A stretch of DNA of 64,000 nucleotides. It comes from Corydoras sp. C115. Its lineage: Eukaryota; Chordata; Actinopteri; Siluriformes; Callichthyidae. A program made the translations under genes and the position numbers. How positions within the stretch are numbered: the first letter of the stretch is position 1; every line of letters begins with the position of its first letter. The notes under the pieces are model-generated. The model had not been told where the DNA came from and ran no database searches. It saw nothing but the letters and a program-made list of their open reading frames with translations. The DNA is taken from contig JAFMOC010000016.1 in NCBI GenBank assembly GCA_019802505.1, positions 2,010,001 through 2,074,000 of the forward strand, in the 5' to 3' direction. Of this stretch, positions 21,460 to 35,805 are shown in pieces.

Positions 21460-22145
21460 TTCTTGACTTTCAGTATTTAAAACGTTGTCTATTTACAAGT
21501 ACGACAGCAGAGACTTTGCTCTATGCCCCACCGTGTTTACATTGATGCCACCCCTTTCAAGTCAACTGTGACTGTTTGACAGTCCATCTGAATAATTAAA
21601 CTGACCTTTACATGAGTTTCTTTGGAGTTTCAGATATCAACGTCTGATTATTATTCCCATAACAATGTCAACCCATGTCCTGAGCTCTTGTACATGACAG
21701 AACAGGGGCCGACAGCAGTTTTAGTTGATAATTACAGGAAGCATTCTGCTTTTTTATGTTTTGTTTTGTGCCCCCACCCCCTAGCCCCCAATTTGTGTCA
21801 GCCTGTGCAGAGCTGTGTCTGAACTCTGAATTCGTGACCAGCAATCAGATCAAAAGCCCACCTGTAGAAATTATCTCAATGTCTTGGTAATTAGGCACAA
21901 AATATCTGATTAGAAGATGTGCAGCTTTGATTTGCACTCTGAGTACAGAAGGAAGGTCATATATCAGATCTTGTAGAGCTAATTAGGTTACTTCTCTTCC
22001 TGTAATGGCCATTTTGATACAGGAGAACAAAATGTCAGGACGGAGGCAGAAGCCAAGCTTTTATTTGAATTAGTGTAACATTAGACGTTACACGCAAATC
22101 TGGACCTTCATTAGCAAGCTTGCATGCAAATACTTTCAATTAGCC
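21460..22145. promoter_or_regulatory. Candidate conserved non-coding island with octamer motif
   Basis: About 680 bases of balanced, repeat-free sequence. It holds a perfect POU octamer ATGCAAAT at 22124-22131 next to a GCAAGCTTGC palindrome, several TAATTA-type cores (GGTAATTAGG near 21886, AGCTAATTAGG near 21978), and a short inverted repeat TGTAAC-GTTACA near 22077-22093. No convincing frame. Regulatory role is inferred. Confidence 0.35.
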
Positions 22146-22469
22146 TAGAAAGAGCAGAAGAAGAAAGCTAGTGAACAAAGCGGTTGGTGGAAGACTGAAC
22201 TGGTGGCCCACAGCTTTTACACATATTTGCAATAATTTAAAGTGTTTTTTCATTGCCTTAAAACATGAATATGCAGTTTTACAGATCTTTTGGCTGTTTC
22301 TATTCTGCATCTGTACTTGCAACTTCATTGGGTCTTCAAAGGAACAGCTTTGTTGTTGATGTTGATTTTGGAAATGTGTTTTTCAATTACTTTAAAAATA
22401 CAACTAAGACACAGCAAACACCTATATATGTTAGAATATATAAACCTGGTAACAAAGTAATATGGTTTG
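22146..22469. other. No gene recognised
   Basis: Short overlapping frames on both strands, none convincing. Confidence 0.5.
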
Positions 22470-22735
22470 GTGAGCCTATCCCAGGACTCATGGGGAGATG
22501 AGGTAAACTAAATGTATGGTTTACCAGTCCATCTTAAAGCACACACACACATTCGCACCAAGAGGAAATTTAGTATCATCAATTTACCTATCAGCAAGTC
22601 TTTAGACGAGAAGGGAAGCCTGCAAACTCCACACAAATCCAAGCAAAAGGCAGATCTTGTCTGCTCTGCCTGGCTATCGAACACAGGAACAACTCTTTGT
22701 GAAACAAGTCCACCACTTACAAGTGCAAATGCAGT
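22470..22735 (-). repeat. SINE family 1-related copy, degraded
   Basis: The blocks occur in the order of a minus-strand copy: 'gagcctatcccaggactcat', 'accagtccatcttaaagc' followed by 'acacacacacattcgcacc', 'tgcaaactccacacaaatcc', and near the head 'tggctatcgaacacagg' as the reverse of the B box. Confidence 0.6.
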
Positions 22736-23210
22736 GTTGTGCTACAAAGTAAAAACCATAATTCTCCTTAAATTATTTATTGTATAACATAGGGGGAAAA
22801 TACTTTTGTAGTAATTTGAGAAACAATTATCTTGAAACTGGTTTTATTTTAGAAAGGATTTGCTTGATGTTGTGTTATGGTCAGAACTTTATAAAGCATG
22901 TGAACTGTGCTGTGAACTGCGCAAATATTCAGTATCTGTGATGTAGTTGTTTGCTTGGTAACTCATTTGGATATTTTTAGTTATTTGATTGGCACTAGGC
23001 CCCCAAACCTTTACCAGAATCACTCTGACCTTTGTATTTTGCATTACAAGATTTTAATATGTTCTTTAGAATTATTATATATTTGACCAATATTCTTTTG
23101 ATAGCTAAAACAGATAATTTGTTAATATTATTATATATTACAAGTAATACATTTATTCTTCTAATTTCTAAGCTAATTTTCCTCTTCCAGGACTATTATT
23201 ATTATTATTG
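22736..23210. other. No gene recognised
   Basis: A+T-rich spacer ending in a short (ATT)n run at 23192-23210. Confidence 0.55.
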
Positions 23211-23320
23211 AGGGCGACACGGTGGCTTAGTGGTTATCACGTTCGCCTCTCAGCACTAGGGATTCCCGGTTTGAATCCCAATCTGGGTGGAGTATCCATG
23301 TTCTCCCCGTGTCCGCGTGG
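23211..23320 (+). repeat. SINE family 1 head, well preserved but 3'-truncated
   Basis: The head is almost identical to the full-length copy: A box TGGCTTAGTGG at 23223-23233 and B box GGTTTGAATCC at 23269-23279, then 'ttctccccgtgtccgcgtgg'. The sequence stops matching at 23320. It sits directly after an (ATT)n run. SINEs are usually 5'-truncated, so a preserved head with a lost tail is unusual. Confidence 0.85.
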
Positions 23321-24234
23321 AAGATTGCTTTGTTGCAATTGCTTTGTGGTATTGTAGTACCATGTATTTTCTTATACTACTTCACTGATCATTTCCAGCT
23401 GTGAAATCTGTAGCTCTAAAAGCACAAGAAATCAAGCAGTTAGAAAAAGTTGGCAGTTAGACCTATAGCTCTAGTGATTTCTCAATAAAATATCGTTCCT
23501 GCTGTGAATAAACACTGCTTAAGCCACATCAGATCCAAAACAATGTGTTAATGCCAGAAATAAGAAATGACCTGATGGTTTCAGCGAAATCCGAACAAAG
23601 GTTGCCTGTGATGGTTAAGCACAGCTTACCGAGTCCTGTCTTACCCTGTTCTTAGCAGCAATGAGAAAGAGATAGTCACTCCCCTACTGTGCGCTAGTGC
23701 CTGTCGACATGAAGAATAATCTGATAGTCTCTAAGAGAGTAGCACTGTGGTCCACATGACATCACTTAGAGAACATGCCTTAGCTCCCAAACACACTATA
23801 CTCAGTGTTGCGTTTCTCAATAAAATAAAAAAAAAATTTCTATTAGGTCTGAAATATTGTGTTGCTTTTTTTAAGCTCTGATTTGCTATGTTAATTCCAA
23901 TTTTTGTTTTTCCGCTCTCTCTTAAATATTACAAAAATACATTACCTTGCATACATTTTAATAAATACAGGGTTACACAAAGAACATGAGTTTAACTTTT
24001 AAAAGCAAAAGCACATTTCCACAAATACAACAAATTGCTATAACATTATTATATCATTATTATTATCACAAAAAAATTTAAAGTCTAATATCGATCGTTG
24101 TTTCAGTGATACGAGTCAAAAGGTGGGATGTTGAATTTTCAACAAGCGCCAAGTTGTGATAAATTAATTCGGTCAGGATAAATAAAAAATTTAAATGGCA
24201 GGTTGTATGTGATATTCCACCGAAACTGGTTTAA
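23321..24234. other. No gene recognised
   Basis: Mixed then A+T-rich sequence. An A run lies at 23826-23837. Confidence 0.5.
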
Positions 24235-24650
24235 CGGACAACTGTTGAACCAGCATCATGACCATATATGCCTGGGGGAATGAACCATGGCTCAAAGCAA
24301 AGGTTTCCTGGTCTGATGAATTACTTTCATCTTCAAGTCAAAGGAGGATTGTGATCCTCTGGGCCATGTTCTGATATTTATTTGGGTGTTAACACAGACC
24401 ACCTACTTTAATATTGTTGGAAACCAAATATATTACTTCCTTGCCATGTAAAAACGTTTAAAAAATGTGTGAGTCTAAGATGTTGGTCAAATCTTTTAAT
24501 TTGATCAAACATCTTTAAGATGTCCTTAAACAACAGGTTCCAACCACAGAGGCTCTGCTAAGCAGCCTAGGTGATACCACAAGATACCCTCTGGGTAATA
24601 AGTCAGAGCTGTTGTGCCAGCACGGGGAACTTGCACAACATCGAGCAAGT
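24235..24650 (+). pseudogene. Tc1-like transposase remnant (second family)
   Basis: The codons W-S-D-E at 24309-24320 mark the first catalytic Asp, followed after an internal loss by a QRRIVILWAMF-like stretch. 'acagaccacctac' and 'aatattgttggaaaccaaat' follow, matching the middle of a Tc1-type transposase. Close to the 3' end 'gataccacaagataccct' and 'gtcagagctgttgtgccagc' correspond to the extreme C terminus. Large parts are deleted and stops are frequent. Confidence 0.7.
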
Positions 24651-25344
24651 GCTTGTAACATTGACTCGATGCATATTATCATGAGCATGTAGTTTTTATC
24701 CTCAAGTTTGTTGTGTTAACTATTACTCCCTCATTTAAACTCTCTTTGACTAGACATTTTTGCTTATATTTAAATAAACATACTTAAAGAGAAATTCATT
24801 CTAAGGTTCTGGTGTGTTGCAAGAATGAGAAAGTATCCAGTATTCTTTTTCACTTAGCCAATGTTTCTCAGTCTCCTTCCAGCCCCAACTCTTATGGGAC
24901 TAGAGTGTGATTGCAGTATATATGGGTGTGTGAATTTATAGCCAACAAGAAACATGGCACACATTCATGCTAAGGGCTTAGGGTTACCTGGACCTGACTC
25001 TTAACACTATGCACACCCTGAGGCCACTGGGAAGCCTTGCACTGAGCAGGCTGTTACATTTCCATAGCCTATGTGCTTCTAAAACCTCTACTTCAAATAG
25101 CTTTCTCCAAATGTAATACACAGCCAACACCAACACCACCCATAATCTGATAAAGCTTACAGAAAACTTGTGGTGCAGCGCAGAACTGAAAGTTGATCAC
25201 CAGAGGGTTCCCTCCACATGTATATAAAAGGCAGAAAGGGGTCCCCACAGTCTGCCTCAAAGCTGACCCTATTCCTACTTGGTATGTGCCGGATTGTTTC
25301 CTCTTATAAGAACTGCAAGGTCAGAGCAATTTCCCAAAGAGCCA

Positions 25345-25345
<1 letters not shown>
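24651..25345. other. No gene recognised
   Basis: Unique-looking sequence of average composition. The frame at 25218-25478 runs into the TA tract and is not a gene. Confidence 0.5.

Positions 25346-25442
<97 letters not shown>
25346..25442. repeat. (TA)n tract followed by a T run
   Basis: About 40 perfect TA units, then about 16 T residues. Confidence 0.98.
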
Positions 25443-26044
25443 ATTAATTTAGTTTTTTTGCTGGGGTGGGATTGGTAATAACAAAGTACAAGACATAATT
25501 TGCCTTTCAAGACACATTATCAATACATTCTTGTAAATTATTTTATTTAAATGTTCTATTATAATACAGCAAGTAATCCCTCAGTTAAATCATCTTGTTT
25601 TTTTACAGAACACATTTTTTTACAAGGAGACTTTATTGTCAATTCCACGACATATCAATGACATACAGGGAATCAAAATATTGTCTCCTCCTCTTCAGAC
25701 AGAGAAAGAGGGAGCTGCTGTGGTAGTTTGCGCCGCATCCATGAGTTAGAAGTGGGTAGGAAATTCCTACAAAAATATTTCATTTTGACAGTAGGATGCA
25801 TTTTAAACCTGTCGAAGCCATTAGTAAATAACTCCACTCCTAACTCCAAAAAATGCCATTCCACAATCTACAAGAAAACACTGTTGATACTTGTACAATT
25901 AAAAAAAAGTTTTAAATAGATATTTGGCAGCTCATAATAGAAAATATCATAAATAATAAATTAATAATTAAATAAATAAATAATATAAAAAATAGATTTA
26001 ACATCTTATTGAACAGTGTATTTTAACAGTATTTTACTGCTTCA
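25443..26044. other. No gene recognised
   Basis: A+T-rich, with AATAAATAAATAAT runs near 25970. Confidence 0.55.
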
Positions 26045-26310
26045 CCACAGTGCCACCGCATATACATGATGATGTACAAGAATACGCCTCTTAGTCATTA
26101 AATTATGGCATTTTATTTAGTCCCATTGCCACAGGTGTATAAAATATATCATCCAGTCGGGCATTTGTAAGCTTCCAACAAATGCATGTTCCTAACTTAG
26201 AAACACTCTTGGAGGGATATTGCGAGCATTGGCCTGTCATTCAACATCAATGTCTAACTTTGCAAATGCTTTTCAAGATGATGGGCACAACTTAAAAATG
26301 AGCTAACAAT
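26045..26310 (+). mobile_element. Internally deleted Tc1-like element
   Basis: The left part has the 5' untranslated motif 'ccattgccacaggtgtataa' and a following segment of the first Tc1-like family. From about 26215 the sequence jumps to C-terminal transposase motifs ('caacatcaatgtctaac', 'tttgcaaatgcttttcaaga'). The whole catalytic core is gone, giving a MITE-like derivative. Confidence 0.6.
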
Positions 26311-28739
26311 ATTTAAACAATTATTCTGTTAACACATTATTACCTCTGATGCCTCAACTATAAATATATGTTTATTCCTATGAGTGTAATTGTGCATCAT
26401 GCCACTGATTGTATTCATTTAGAATAATTTGTTTATTGGAACCCATTATAATTAGTATTTTGGGCTCATGCTGTTCTTTGTGATTGAACATGCCGTAGTA
26501 CATATTTATTGGCACCCATATTTGCACAACAATTACTGGGCAGGTCTGACCACACTGCTTTATTAGCCAGAGGTGCTTGTCCAAAGCTGCCAAGAGCAAT
26601 GTCATGAGACTTCATTTGGAGGATTAGAGCTCTAATAAGTAGCCTGATCCCCTTAGTTCTTATCTCACTTTTGAAATGCAAAGTCTAGCTGGGGCTTTGC
26701 ACATATTTCTGCAGACGTGGATATATAATTAACAGATTATGATAAAAGAGGGGAAAAACATCCCAGGTCAATCCAACTAAGGTCCAATTCAAGCCTTAAA
26801 GCTTAGGAACCCTCAGGCTTGCCAAGTTTGAGGGAACCTCAATGGATTTAGTTGAATTTAGAAGTAATCTGGCCTAAATCGTGAGGTGGCAAACACTACT
26901 GTCTGAAAGTGATGAAATAGTCCTCGGGTTATGATTTGATTTTGCTAAATATGCCGTCGCACTAAGTTTGTTTTTGAAACTAAGATAAGATCTGATAGAA
27001 AAATCATAACTAACAAAATAAGCTAAATATTTCAACAAAACAGCAGCAGTGACCCCTTAATTAGGACATTATATAATGCATATATTGACAAGAACTTTAA
27101 TGTTTAGTTGGCTGAAAAAATGAAACAACAAAAATATTAATTAATTAATTCTATGGTTGCTTGGTTTTGTAAATTTTGAATTTAATAGCTCAATAATATA
27201 TTCCTTGTGTAAGTGCGCACTGTTTTGAGGATGATAATACTAAATGTTAAAAAATGATGACAAAATTTTATATTTTGTATAATATCTGTCTCTTGTTGGT
27301 CTTGTCAATGGTACACAAAGCTAATTTAGTGCAACTATGTCACAGGCTGGAACACAATGAGGATCACAGACAGGATTTGTCAGACACAGGAACTGGATTT
27401 ATGTACAGTACAGATAAATCGGATAGGATTGCAGGTGTTACTGTCGGTATTGGAATTGAGTTGCTGGATGTCCCATCTGTTTTAATTTTTTGTGGTGCAG
27501 CTGCCAAGATTCAGTTCCTGTTGCTGCCACTTTCCTTCCTCATTCCACATCTCACCTCTTTTAAATACCTTCACTCTTTTAAAGACCTTTAGCAGAACTT
27601 ACAGCTGGTGGTCAATTACTTTCCCACACATCCCCTTTCCCAGTTGATGTGCACACCACTGGCACAAACACATATATATTAAGGTTGTCAGTGTTAATGT
27701 GTAAATGCCTGTAAATATTCTGAAAAACCTTTTACTTTAATTATTTGACTTAAATTAATTATTTTACCAAGTTTGATCCCCACTTTACCCTCATAATCAT
27801 CCTGCACTGATATTTTCTGCTGGAAAGCACAAACAAAGTTAACATGATGACTGTGGAGACTTCCCCTGGTGTGCTGAATGACAAGTTGTATTTCAAAAAG
27901 CATTAAGATGGAAATTTTGATAAAATAAAAAAAGTTTGCACATTCCACTGAAGCACAACTCGTAGTTTTTTTTATCTGCATCTTTGGGCAAAAAAATCAC
28001 CATCATTAACTAAGATGCTAGCACTAAAAGAGTTTTTAGTCATGTTTGTTAAACCACAATGGCACAGGGCAGCCAGAGCAAGTTTGTCAATACAGAAACA
28101 ACCAAGCTAACCAATGCAACCACTTGAGTTAGGGAAGTTATATTTTGAAACAATTTGCAGACAAGCAGTTCACATTCACCATGTATCAGAAGTTACTTTG
28201 TAACTGTTCTACGTAGATGTTTGTCTTCAAAGTCTGCAATTCATTATGGACTACGGATGAAGTCAAACACTTTCTGAGAGGTTCTAATTCAGAATTTATC
28301 AAAAATAATCTGAGAGGTTACAAACAAAAGGATTTAATTCAGTCTGTCATACAATTTTTTATTACAGCACAACACATTTATTTTATCTCCCCCTTAAACA
28401 TACAATAATGTTATGTTAAACTCATCATCTATTATTGTATATATTATGTTATATATTATTGTATATATTGATAGCATTTAAATTTTACCATTTTAGCATT
28501 TTATAATTTAACAAGGAGCTTAATTTATTTATTTATTAGAGCGAAGCACTATATTTATTCAGTTCAGTTGTACATCACTGTGTCTGTTTTAAAAATAAAA
28601 ACATTTGTGGCATTGGATCGAACACCATTTTTATAATATAGGAACAATCATACATTTTTGTGTTTACATCATATAGCTTTGCACAAGACAAAATTGTTGT
28701 ACTAGACTTCTGAACATCAGAGGTCATGTTTTATCAGTC
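26311..28739. other. No gene recognised; one weak island
   Basis: Mostly A+T-rich. The stretch 26860-26960 has a composition like the regulatory islands elsewhere. Frames at 26378-26681, 27254-27592 and 27694-27981 have neither codon bias nor splice sites. Confidence 0.45.
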
Positions 28740-29060
28740 AGAATGTGTAATTTGTTTTAAGATATTTGGAGCTGCTTATTTTCATATTCAACTCCCTAAA
28801 CCTAATCAGCATGAATTCAAGCCTTGATCGAGATCACATGACACTGGTAGTGGGTTCTGAAAGAGTGGCAGGAGAAATGCTAACACCGTAAGTTCTTTGA
28901 GTTGAGTTGGTTTTAATGAGTGCTGTGTGAATTAAATCTCTTCTTGTTTTTTCGCTTCTCGCACCTCGACTGAAACGGTTTACAAACACAAGCTGTCGGT
29001 AATAGAAATAAAATTGATGAGTTTGTTGGGTTTGCATTGTTGCATTGCTTCTTTTCCCTG
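28740..29060. promoter_or_regulatory. Weak candidate non-coding island
   Basis: More balanced than its flanks, with CCTAATCAGCATGAATTC and TGAATTAAATC stretches. Evidence is composition only. Confidence 0.2.
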
Positions 29061-29744
29061 AAGCAAGGTTCTTACTAAACTTGCTGATGCGCTAAAACTG
29101 TAATGCAATTACACTCTCAGATATTAAAATACTAGTAGATGAAAAAAAAGATGATACATAGTGATCACACATGCTGGTGTTTATGAATACACCGAAGATA
29201 AAAACAGAGTGAGATTTTGATAACTCCCCACCCCACTTACAATCTCAGTTATTTTAAGATTTATTCAAATCTGCAACAGCTTAAAATGTAATCTGCTCAG
29301 TCAACTACAGCCATTAATATGCTTCATTCTTTTATAAAACTTATCTTGTTAAGATGCTGAAGCAAAGCTTGTAGGTTGTCTTATTTTCTATTAAACTAAA
29401 AAGTTTATATTTTCAATCAAATCAAACTTTAAATTAACGATCACACTCATAGTATTATTCATCGTGACTATGATAAAACATTGTATATAAATGTGTATTT
29501 TTAATGTATTTTTTCAACAAATATTTAGTTTTTTAACTCTTTGCATTATTGTTGGTAATTCTACACAGTTAAAAAATAAAAAAATGTTAGACTGAGGTAG
29601 AAAAGCTGAGGTGTGACTGACATCATTTTTTGTTTGCATACAGTTAAAATAACTAAATTTAATTAAATAACTAATAAAGGCAAAAGGTTGTCATTATGTT
29701 GCAGTATTTAAACTGAAAATCAGAAACACCTAGTAGGTCAATAT
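29061..29744. other. No gene recognised
   Basis: A+T-rich spacer. Confidence 0.55.
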
Positions 29745-29905
29745 TGGTGACACAGTGATTATTAATCTTTTCGTACTGGAAGAAGGTCCTAGATTTGATT
29801 CCTTGGCAGAGTGGACAAGGTTATTTCTCCATGGAATTTGCATATTTCCTACTGTCTTAGTGGGATTTCTTGTTCCTTACTCTGTCTCCAAATGACTGCT
29901 GGGAT
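29745..29905 (+). repeat. SINE family 1, very degraded
   Basis: A head-like GGTGACACAGTGATTATTAA is followed by a B-box relic AGATTTGATTCC and 'tctccatggaatttgcatat', in the order expected for family 1. Confidence 0.5.
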
Positions 29906-31992
<2,087 letters not shown>

Positions 31993-32075
31993 ATGGGGTT
32001 GCACAGTAGCGCAGTGGGTAGTGCCCAAAAACATGAAGTTCATGACTTCACTTCCTGGGTGGGCCAGGTCACCAA
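31993..32075 (+). repeat. SINE head relic
   Basis: GGGGTTGCACAGTAGCGCAG followed by TGGGTAGTGC resembles a tRNA-derived head with an A box. 'acttcacttcctgggtggg' is a decayed downstream block. Confidence 0.5.
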
Positions 32076-33293
32076 AGACATGACGGTAAATAATTTGACG
32101 ATACAAAATTGCATTGAGACTTTACTTGTATTTCTCAAACCATGTCTAGTGAAGTTGTGTTCACTGTCACTTTAAATCAAAAATCATAACATTTAAACAA
32201 CTCGGTACAAACTACTGAAAAGTGTAGTTTGTATTCAAAGTCAAATTAAATTACAAGGTACTTTAAAACAGCCAGTCATTTGTGCATAAGAACTGGGCAA
32301 TATATTATAAACCATTTTACCTTTTTTCGCAAATAAATCCAAAAAAAGACACTTTAATTAGCTCTTGCCAGGAAATCTGTCAAGCATAATAGTGGAAATC
32401 CCAGCCATGTTGTTTATGGAGTTGTTTGTCTGTATTTTCTCATTGTGGAAACGGACAAACACAGACAAGACACACAGAGGTGAGAGTAAGGTTGCGATAG
32501 AGAAATGAGAAAAATCTTCAGAATCTTCAAAATAGATGGAGGAAAAGATTGTTTGGCCCTGAGTACATTTTGTTTTGCTGCATCTTCCAGAAACATGTGG
32601 TAGGCTTTGTAGTGAAATCCTTAGAAAATACTGACTCACCTGATAAGTAGCACTGCAACCTGTCTGACTTCCAGCAAGAGTGACAGCACTCAGACAACCT
32701 GGCTTTGAACCATCCCCCATCTGCATACCCTTCTACCAACAAAATCAAGCAAATGCTGGAAAACGGGAAACAACAAACCTCTGGAGAAAACGCATGGCAC
32801 TACTTTCATACACTCAGTATGAGAAAAATATTTTAAAACTAGCTAAAAATGGTCAATGCATTCATTTAATGAACTGCTAAGCTGCATCTTTAGTGATGCA
32901 CTGTTTTTAGATGTAGATTTTTGCATACTATATGTTCTTGAAGCTTCTGTACCTACAGCAATGCAACATGACTTTGAAATGTATTAAAACAGCTTATATT
33001 AAATTAAAGCTGCGATTGGACATGTGATTGTTTATCTTGTAATAATCAGTAAGAGCTGAGACATTCAGGTGGAAGGTAGAAGATAAAACTAAGTGTATTT
33101 TAAGAACAGGATCTGTAGTTAAATTTTTATTTTAAATACAGTTGGTTTTTACTAAATCTGCTGACAAAATTTTATTTGGAAATGTAACATCAGAGACCAC
33201 GTTGATAAGATTGAGTTGTTTTACGCATACATGCAATAAAAACATGTAAATCAATGATAAAATTTTTTTATTAAAATAAAGTTATTAAATTTT
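32076..33293. other. No gene recognised
   Basis: The minus-strand frames at 32358-32748 overlap one another in different frames and match nothing known. The region is otherwise A+T-rich. Confidence 0.5.
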
Positions 33294-33490
33294 GTTCACT
33301 AAGCAGACAACTTTATCCAAAGCGACTTAAAAGTATCCCAAATTGATGGTTGGTATCAGAACACAGAATTGGCTATACGGCATTCCCAGAGCAATTAGGG
33401 GTTAAGGGCCTTGCTCAAGGACCCACATTAGTAATTTCAATAAACCTTGATTTGAACCCACAATTTTAAACATCGCAGGTCATATGACTA
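33294..33490 (-). repeat. SINE family 2, nearly full length
   Basis: On plus the blocks are 'actttatccaaagcgactta', 'gagcaattaggggttaaggg', 'ccttgctcaagg' and the reverse B box 'gatttgaaccc' at 33449-33459. The 'tccaaagcgactta' phrase is a widely shared teleost SINE/LINE tail. Head on the right, tail on the left. Confidence 0.8.
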
Positions 33491-34404
33491 AACTTAAATG
33501 TTTTTTTTGTTTTTTGAAAAATAATAATAACATAATAAACTACAAAAATAATTTGATTAAAATATGCCCATATGAACAATATAGGCTACATTTGAAATCT
33601 AGACATAGAGTTTCTAAACAACAGAATGCCAGATGTATTTGTGCACTTATTTGAGAAAAAAAAAATTACTTTTATTTCAAGGATTAAAATTACTTCCAAA
33701 GTAATTAGTGTCTCAAAAATGTTTATTTTAATTAATCTAAAATATACAGTTATTTCCAGTTCACACATTTTTCCAATTCACAGGTTTACTGTTATTTACA
33801 GTTTACAAATATTTATATTTATATAGTTATATTTATTTACATCTTATTTTGAGCACTCTTGGTTAAATTTTCCATATTTTCATGATTTTTTTGCACAAAA
33901 ATAAGTAACAATTTTTTTTTCAGCAAACAATCTTCTACATATTTGAATGACTTCTTAGAATTAATTTACTATAATTTTAATAGTTCATGTTTTGTTTTCC
34001 AACAAATGGAAACCTATATAATAAATCAATAAATAAATAGAAAAAGACAGATTTACAAAAACATATACAGTATGTATCATAATGATTTGAAGAAATTTCA
34101 TATTTAAGGAAATCTCTATACTATTCTAATGTATTAATGTTGTCATGTTAAATTAACATGTATGTTTTAAATGTCTTTATACTTCAAAACCGCTGACCTC
34201 ACCTTCAAAAAATACAGGGAAGAAATTAATTAAAGCACAAATATTATTTAACATAAAGCAATTCATAAAAAAAGTTTTATATTTGAAACAATCTCAGCTG
34301 TAGACATTGGATCAGAAGTTTTCAAATATTCCACCTATCATCTGTATGTAGCAGAAAAGGGCATTAGAGTGTTGAACATGCATGGACATGTTGTACTGGA
34401 TAAG
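33491..34404. other. Very A+T-rich, no gene recognised
   Basis: Repeated short A and T runs. Overlapping frames at 33586-33826 on both strands are chance. Confidence 0.6.
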
Positions 34405-34530
34405 TGATTAAGGCTCTGTGACTACAGCACTGGACTTAACCTCAAAGGTTAAGGTTTTAGGCTCAAGCCCTAACAAGCTTTCACTGCTGGACTCTGGTTC
34501 TTGAGAAAGAATTTTAATCATAAATCGTTT
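34405..34530 (+). repeat. SINE family 2 head
   Basis: 'gtgattaaggctctgtgac' then a duplicated 'ctcaaaggttaaggttttag' and a B box GGCTCAAGCCC, followed by 'ctgctggactctggttcttg'. Same family as 11396, 33294 and 61668. Confidence 0.65.
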
Positions 34531-35550
34531 GGATTATTATGTCATGCTGAAAAAGGAGTCCACTATATTCTGCAAAGTAAAAAAAAATGGCAACAAGTAA
34601 AACAGAACTGAAGACAGGGACGTTCTTTTACATCTTTTTTTATACTTCATAATAAACTCATTAATTTGAATGTTTCATATAAAATTTAATGTCTGGGTAT
34701 TTACCAAGTGCTCAAGTTTTCTTTGTTGTACAAAATCTTTTATATATTTTTTCTGTGCAAAGTTTATTTAATCTGGCTTTTTAGAAAAATAACATTTTGT
34801 TTCTTTTTGCTTTATTTTTATATTTATTTGTATTTATATATTTTTTGGTTAGGTTTTTTTTAAAAGTAAGCACTTACTGTCTTATTATATCTTAGAATGA
34901 AATAAGCATAGCTGATCATCACCAGTATTGCTTGATAATGTATTTTAAGACATTTATGTGACATTCTGCAAATGTAGTACATTGTGGGGGATGATAATTT
35001 AACTGTTCAGTACAGTGCAGGTTTATTAGCAGAGGTGTATAAAATAAATGAGTTGATAAAGAATTAAAACACACAAACCACACATACACTCCTACACATA
35101 TGGTAAACAAGGTACTTCATCCTACTTGAATTGAATCATATTTAGACTGACTTTGGTCCTCTTAACTTCATTGTATTCCAGAAGGTAAAAATCTGCAGAA
35201 AAAGAGTTTGACCTTCAAGAAAATAAAACAGATATCTCATATATTAGAGCTAAGACTTTGGTTCTGTACAGAAACTGTACTTCTTGTAAAGAACTGTAAA
35301 GAATTATGAGCGGCAACAGCATTAAGGCATCTAGAAGCACTGATATGCTCATGCTTTCATAGCTGTGTTGAAACAGAGCAACCTTTTTGCTTCTTGCTGC
35401 TCTTAGGGACTTTATATTTGAAAGTAGAGTGACACCTAAAGGCTGTAGCCTCTATTTCCCTCTTTGTCATGGATGTGACTTAGTGCTTTACTGGCGGACA
35501 TGCTGTTTTTTCTTTTTTGGATGCGAAGAAAGTGATGAGTTTTCACTTAT
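34531..35550. other. No gene recognised
   Basis: A+T-rich, then more balanced from about 35400 as the promoter-like region is approached. Confidence 0.5.
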
Positions 35551-35624
35551 TTGACTACAGGCCTTCCTGAGAGCTCCACATGCCGATACACACCGAGCTA
35601 CTATTCCCTTAATGACGCGCCTCA

Positions 35625-35805
35625 GGCGGGCTCGAGCAAAGCGCGCGTAACGTCAGCAAATCCGCGTCCTCTGATTGGCCCCTGGTTGCGCGCTTCTGCT
35701 AATTTGCCGTCCAATCAGATAGTCACTTTTGTTGTTTGCCCTTATGTGCGTAACTGTGCAAAAGTGTGGGACTATACAAAGAAAGAAGGATTTAACACAC
35801 TTTAG
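35625..35805 (+). promoter_or_regulatory. CpG-dense promoter-like cluster
   Basis: On the plus strand, in order: GC box GGCGGG (35625-35630), a CRE-like TAACGTCA (35648-35655), an inverted CCAAT box ATTGG (35674-35678), a CCAATCAG box (35711-35718) and a TATA-like TATACAAA (35773-35780). That predicts a start near 35800-35805, placing the CCAAT box at about -90. Thirteen CpG dinucleotides lie within 35615-35710, in a window where CpG is otherwise rare. The RNA would have no long frame: the first ATG (35817) ends after ten codons, so it may be a 5' non-coding exon or a long non-coding RNA. Not proven. Confidence 0.5.

Noticed and set aside
34405..34530. Genuine tRNA gene
   Set aside because: B-box-like and tRNA-like sequence is present but no cloverleaf can be formed and the downstream blocks are those of a SINE.
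35551..35805. 84-codon plus-strand frame over the CpG-rich cluster
   Set aside because: It overlaps the promoter motifs themselves and has no known match; openness follows from higher G+C.
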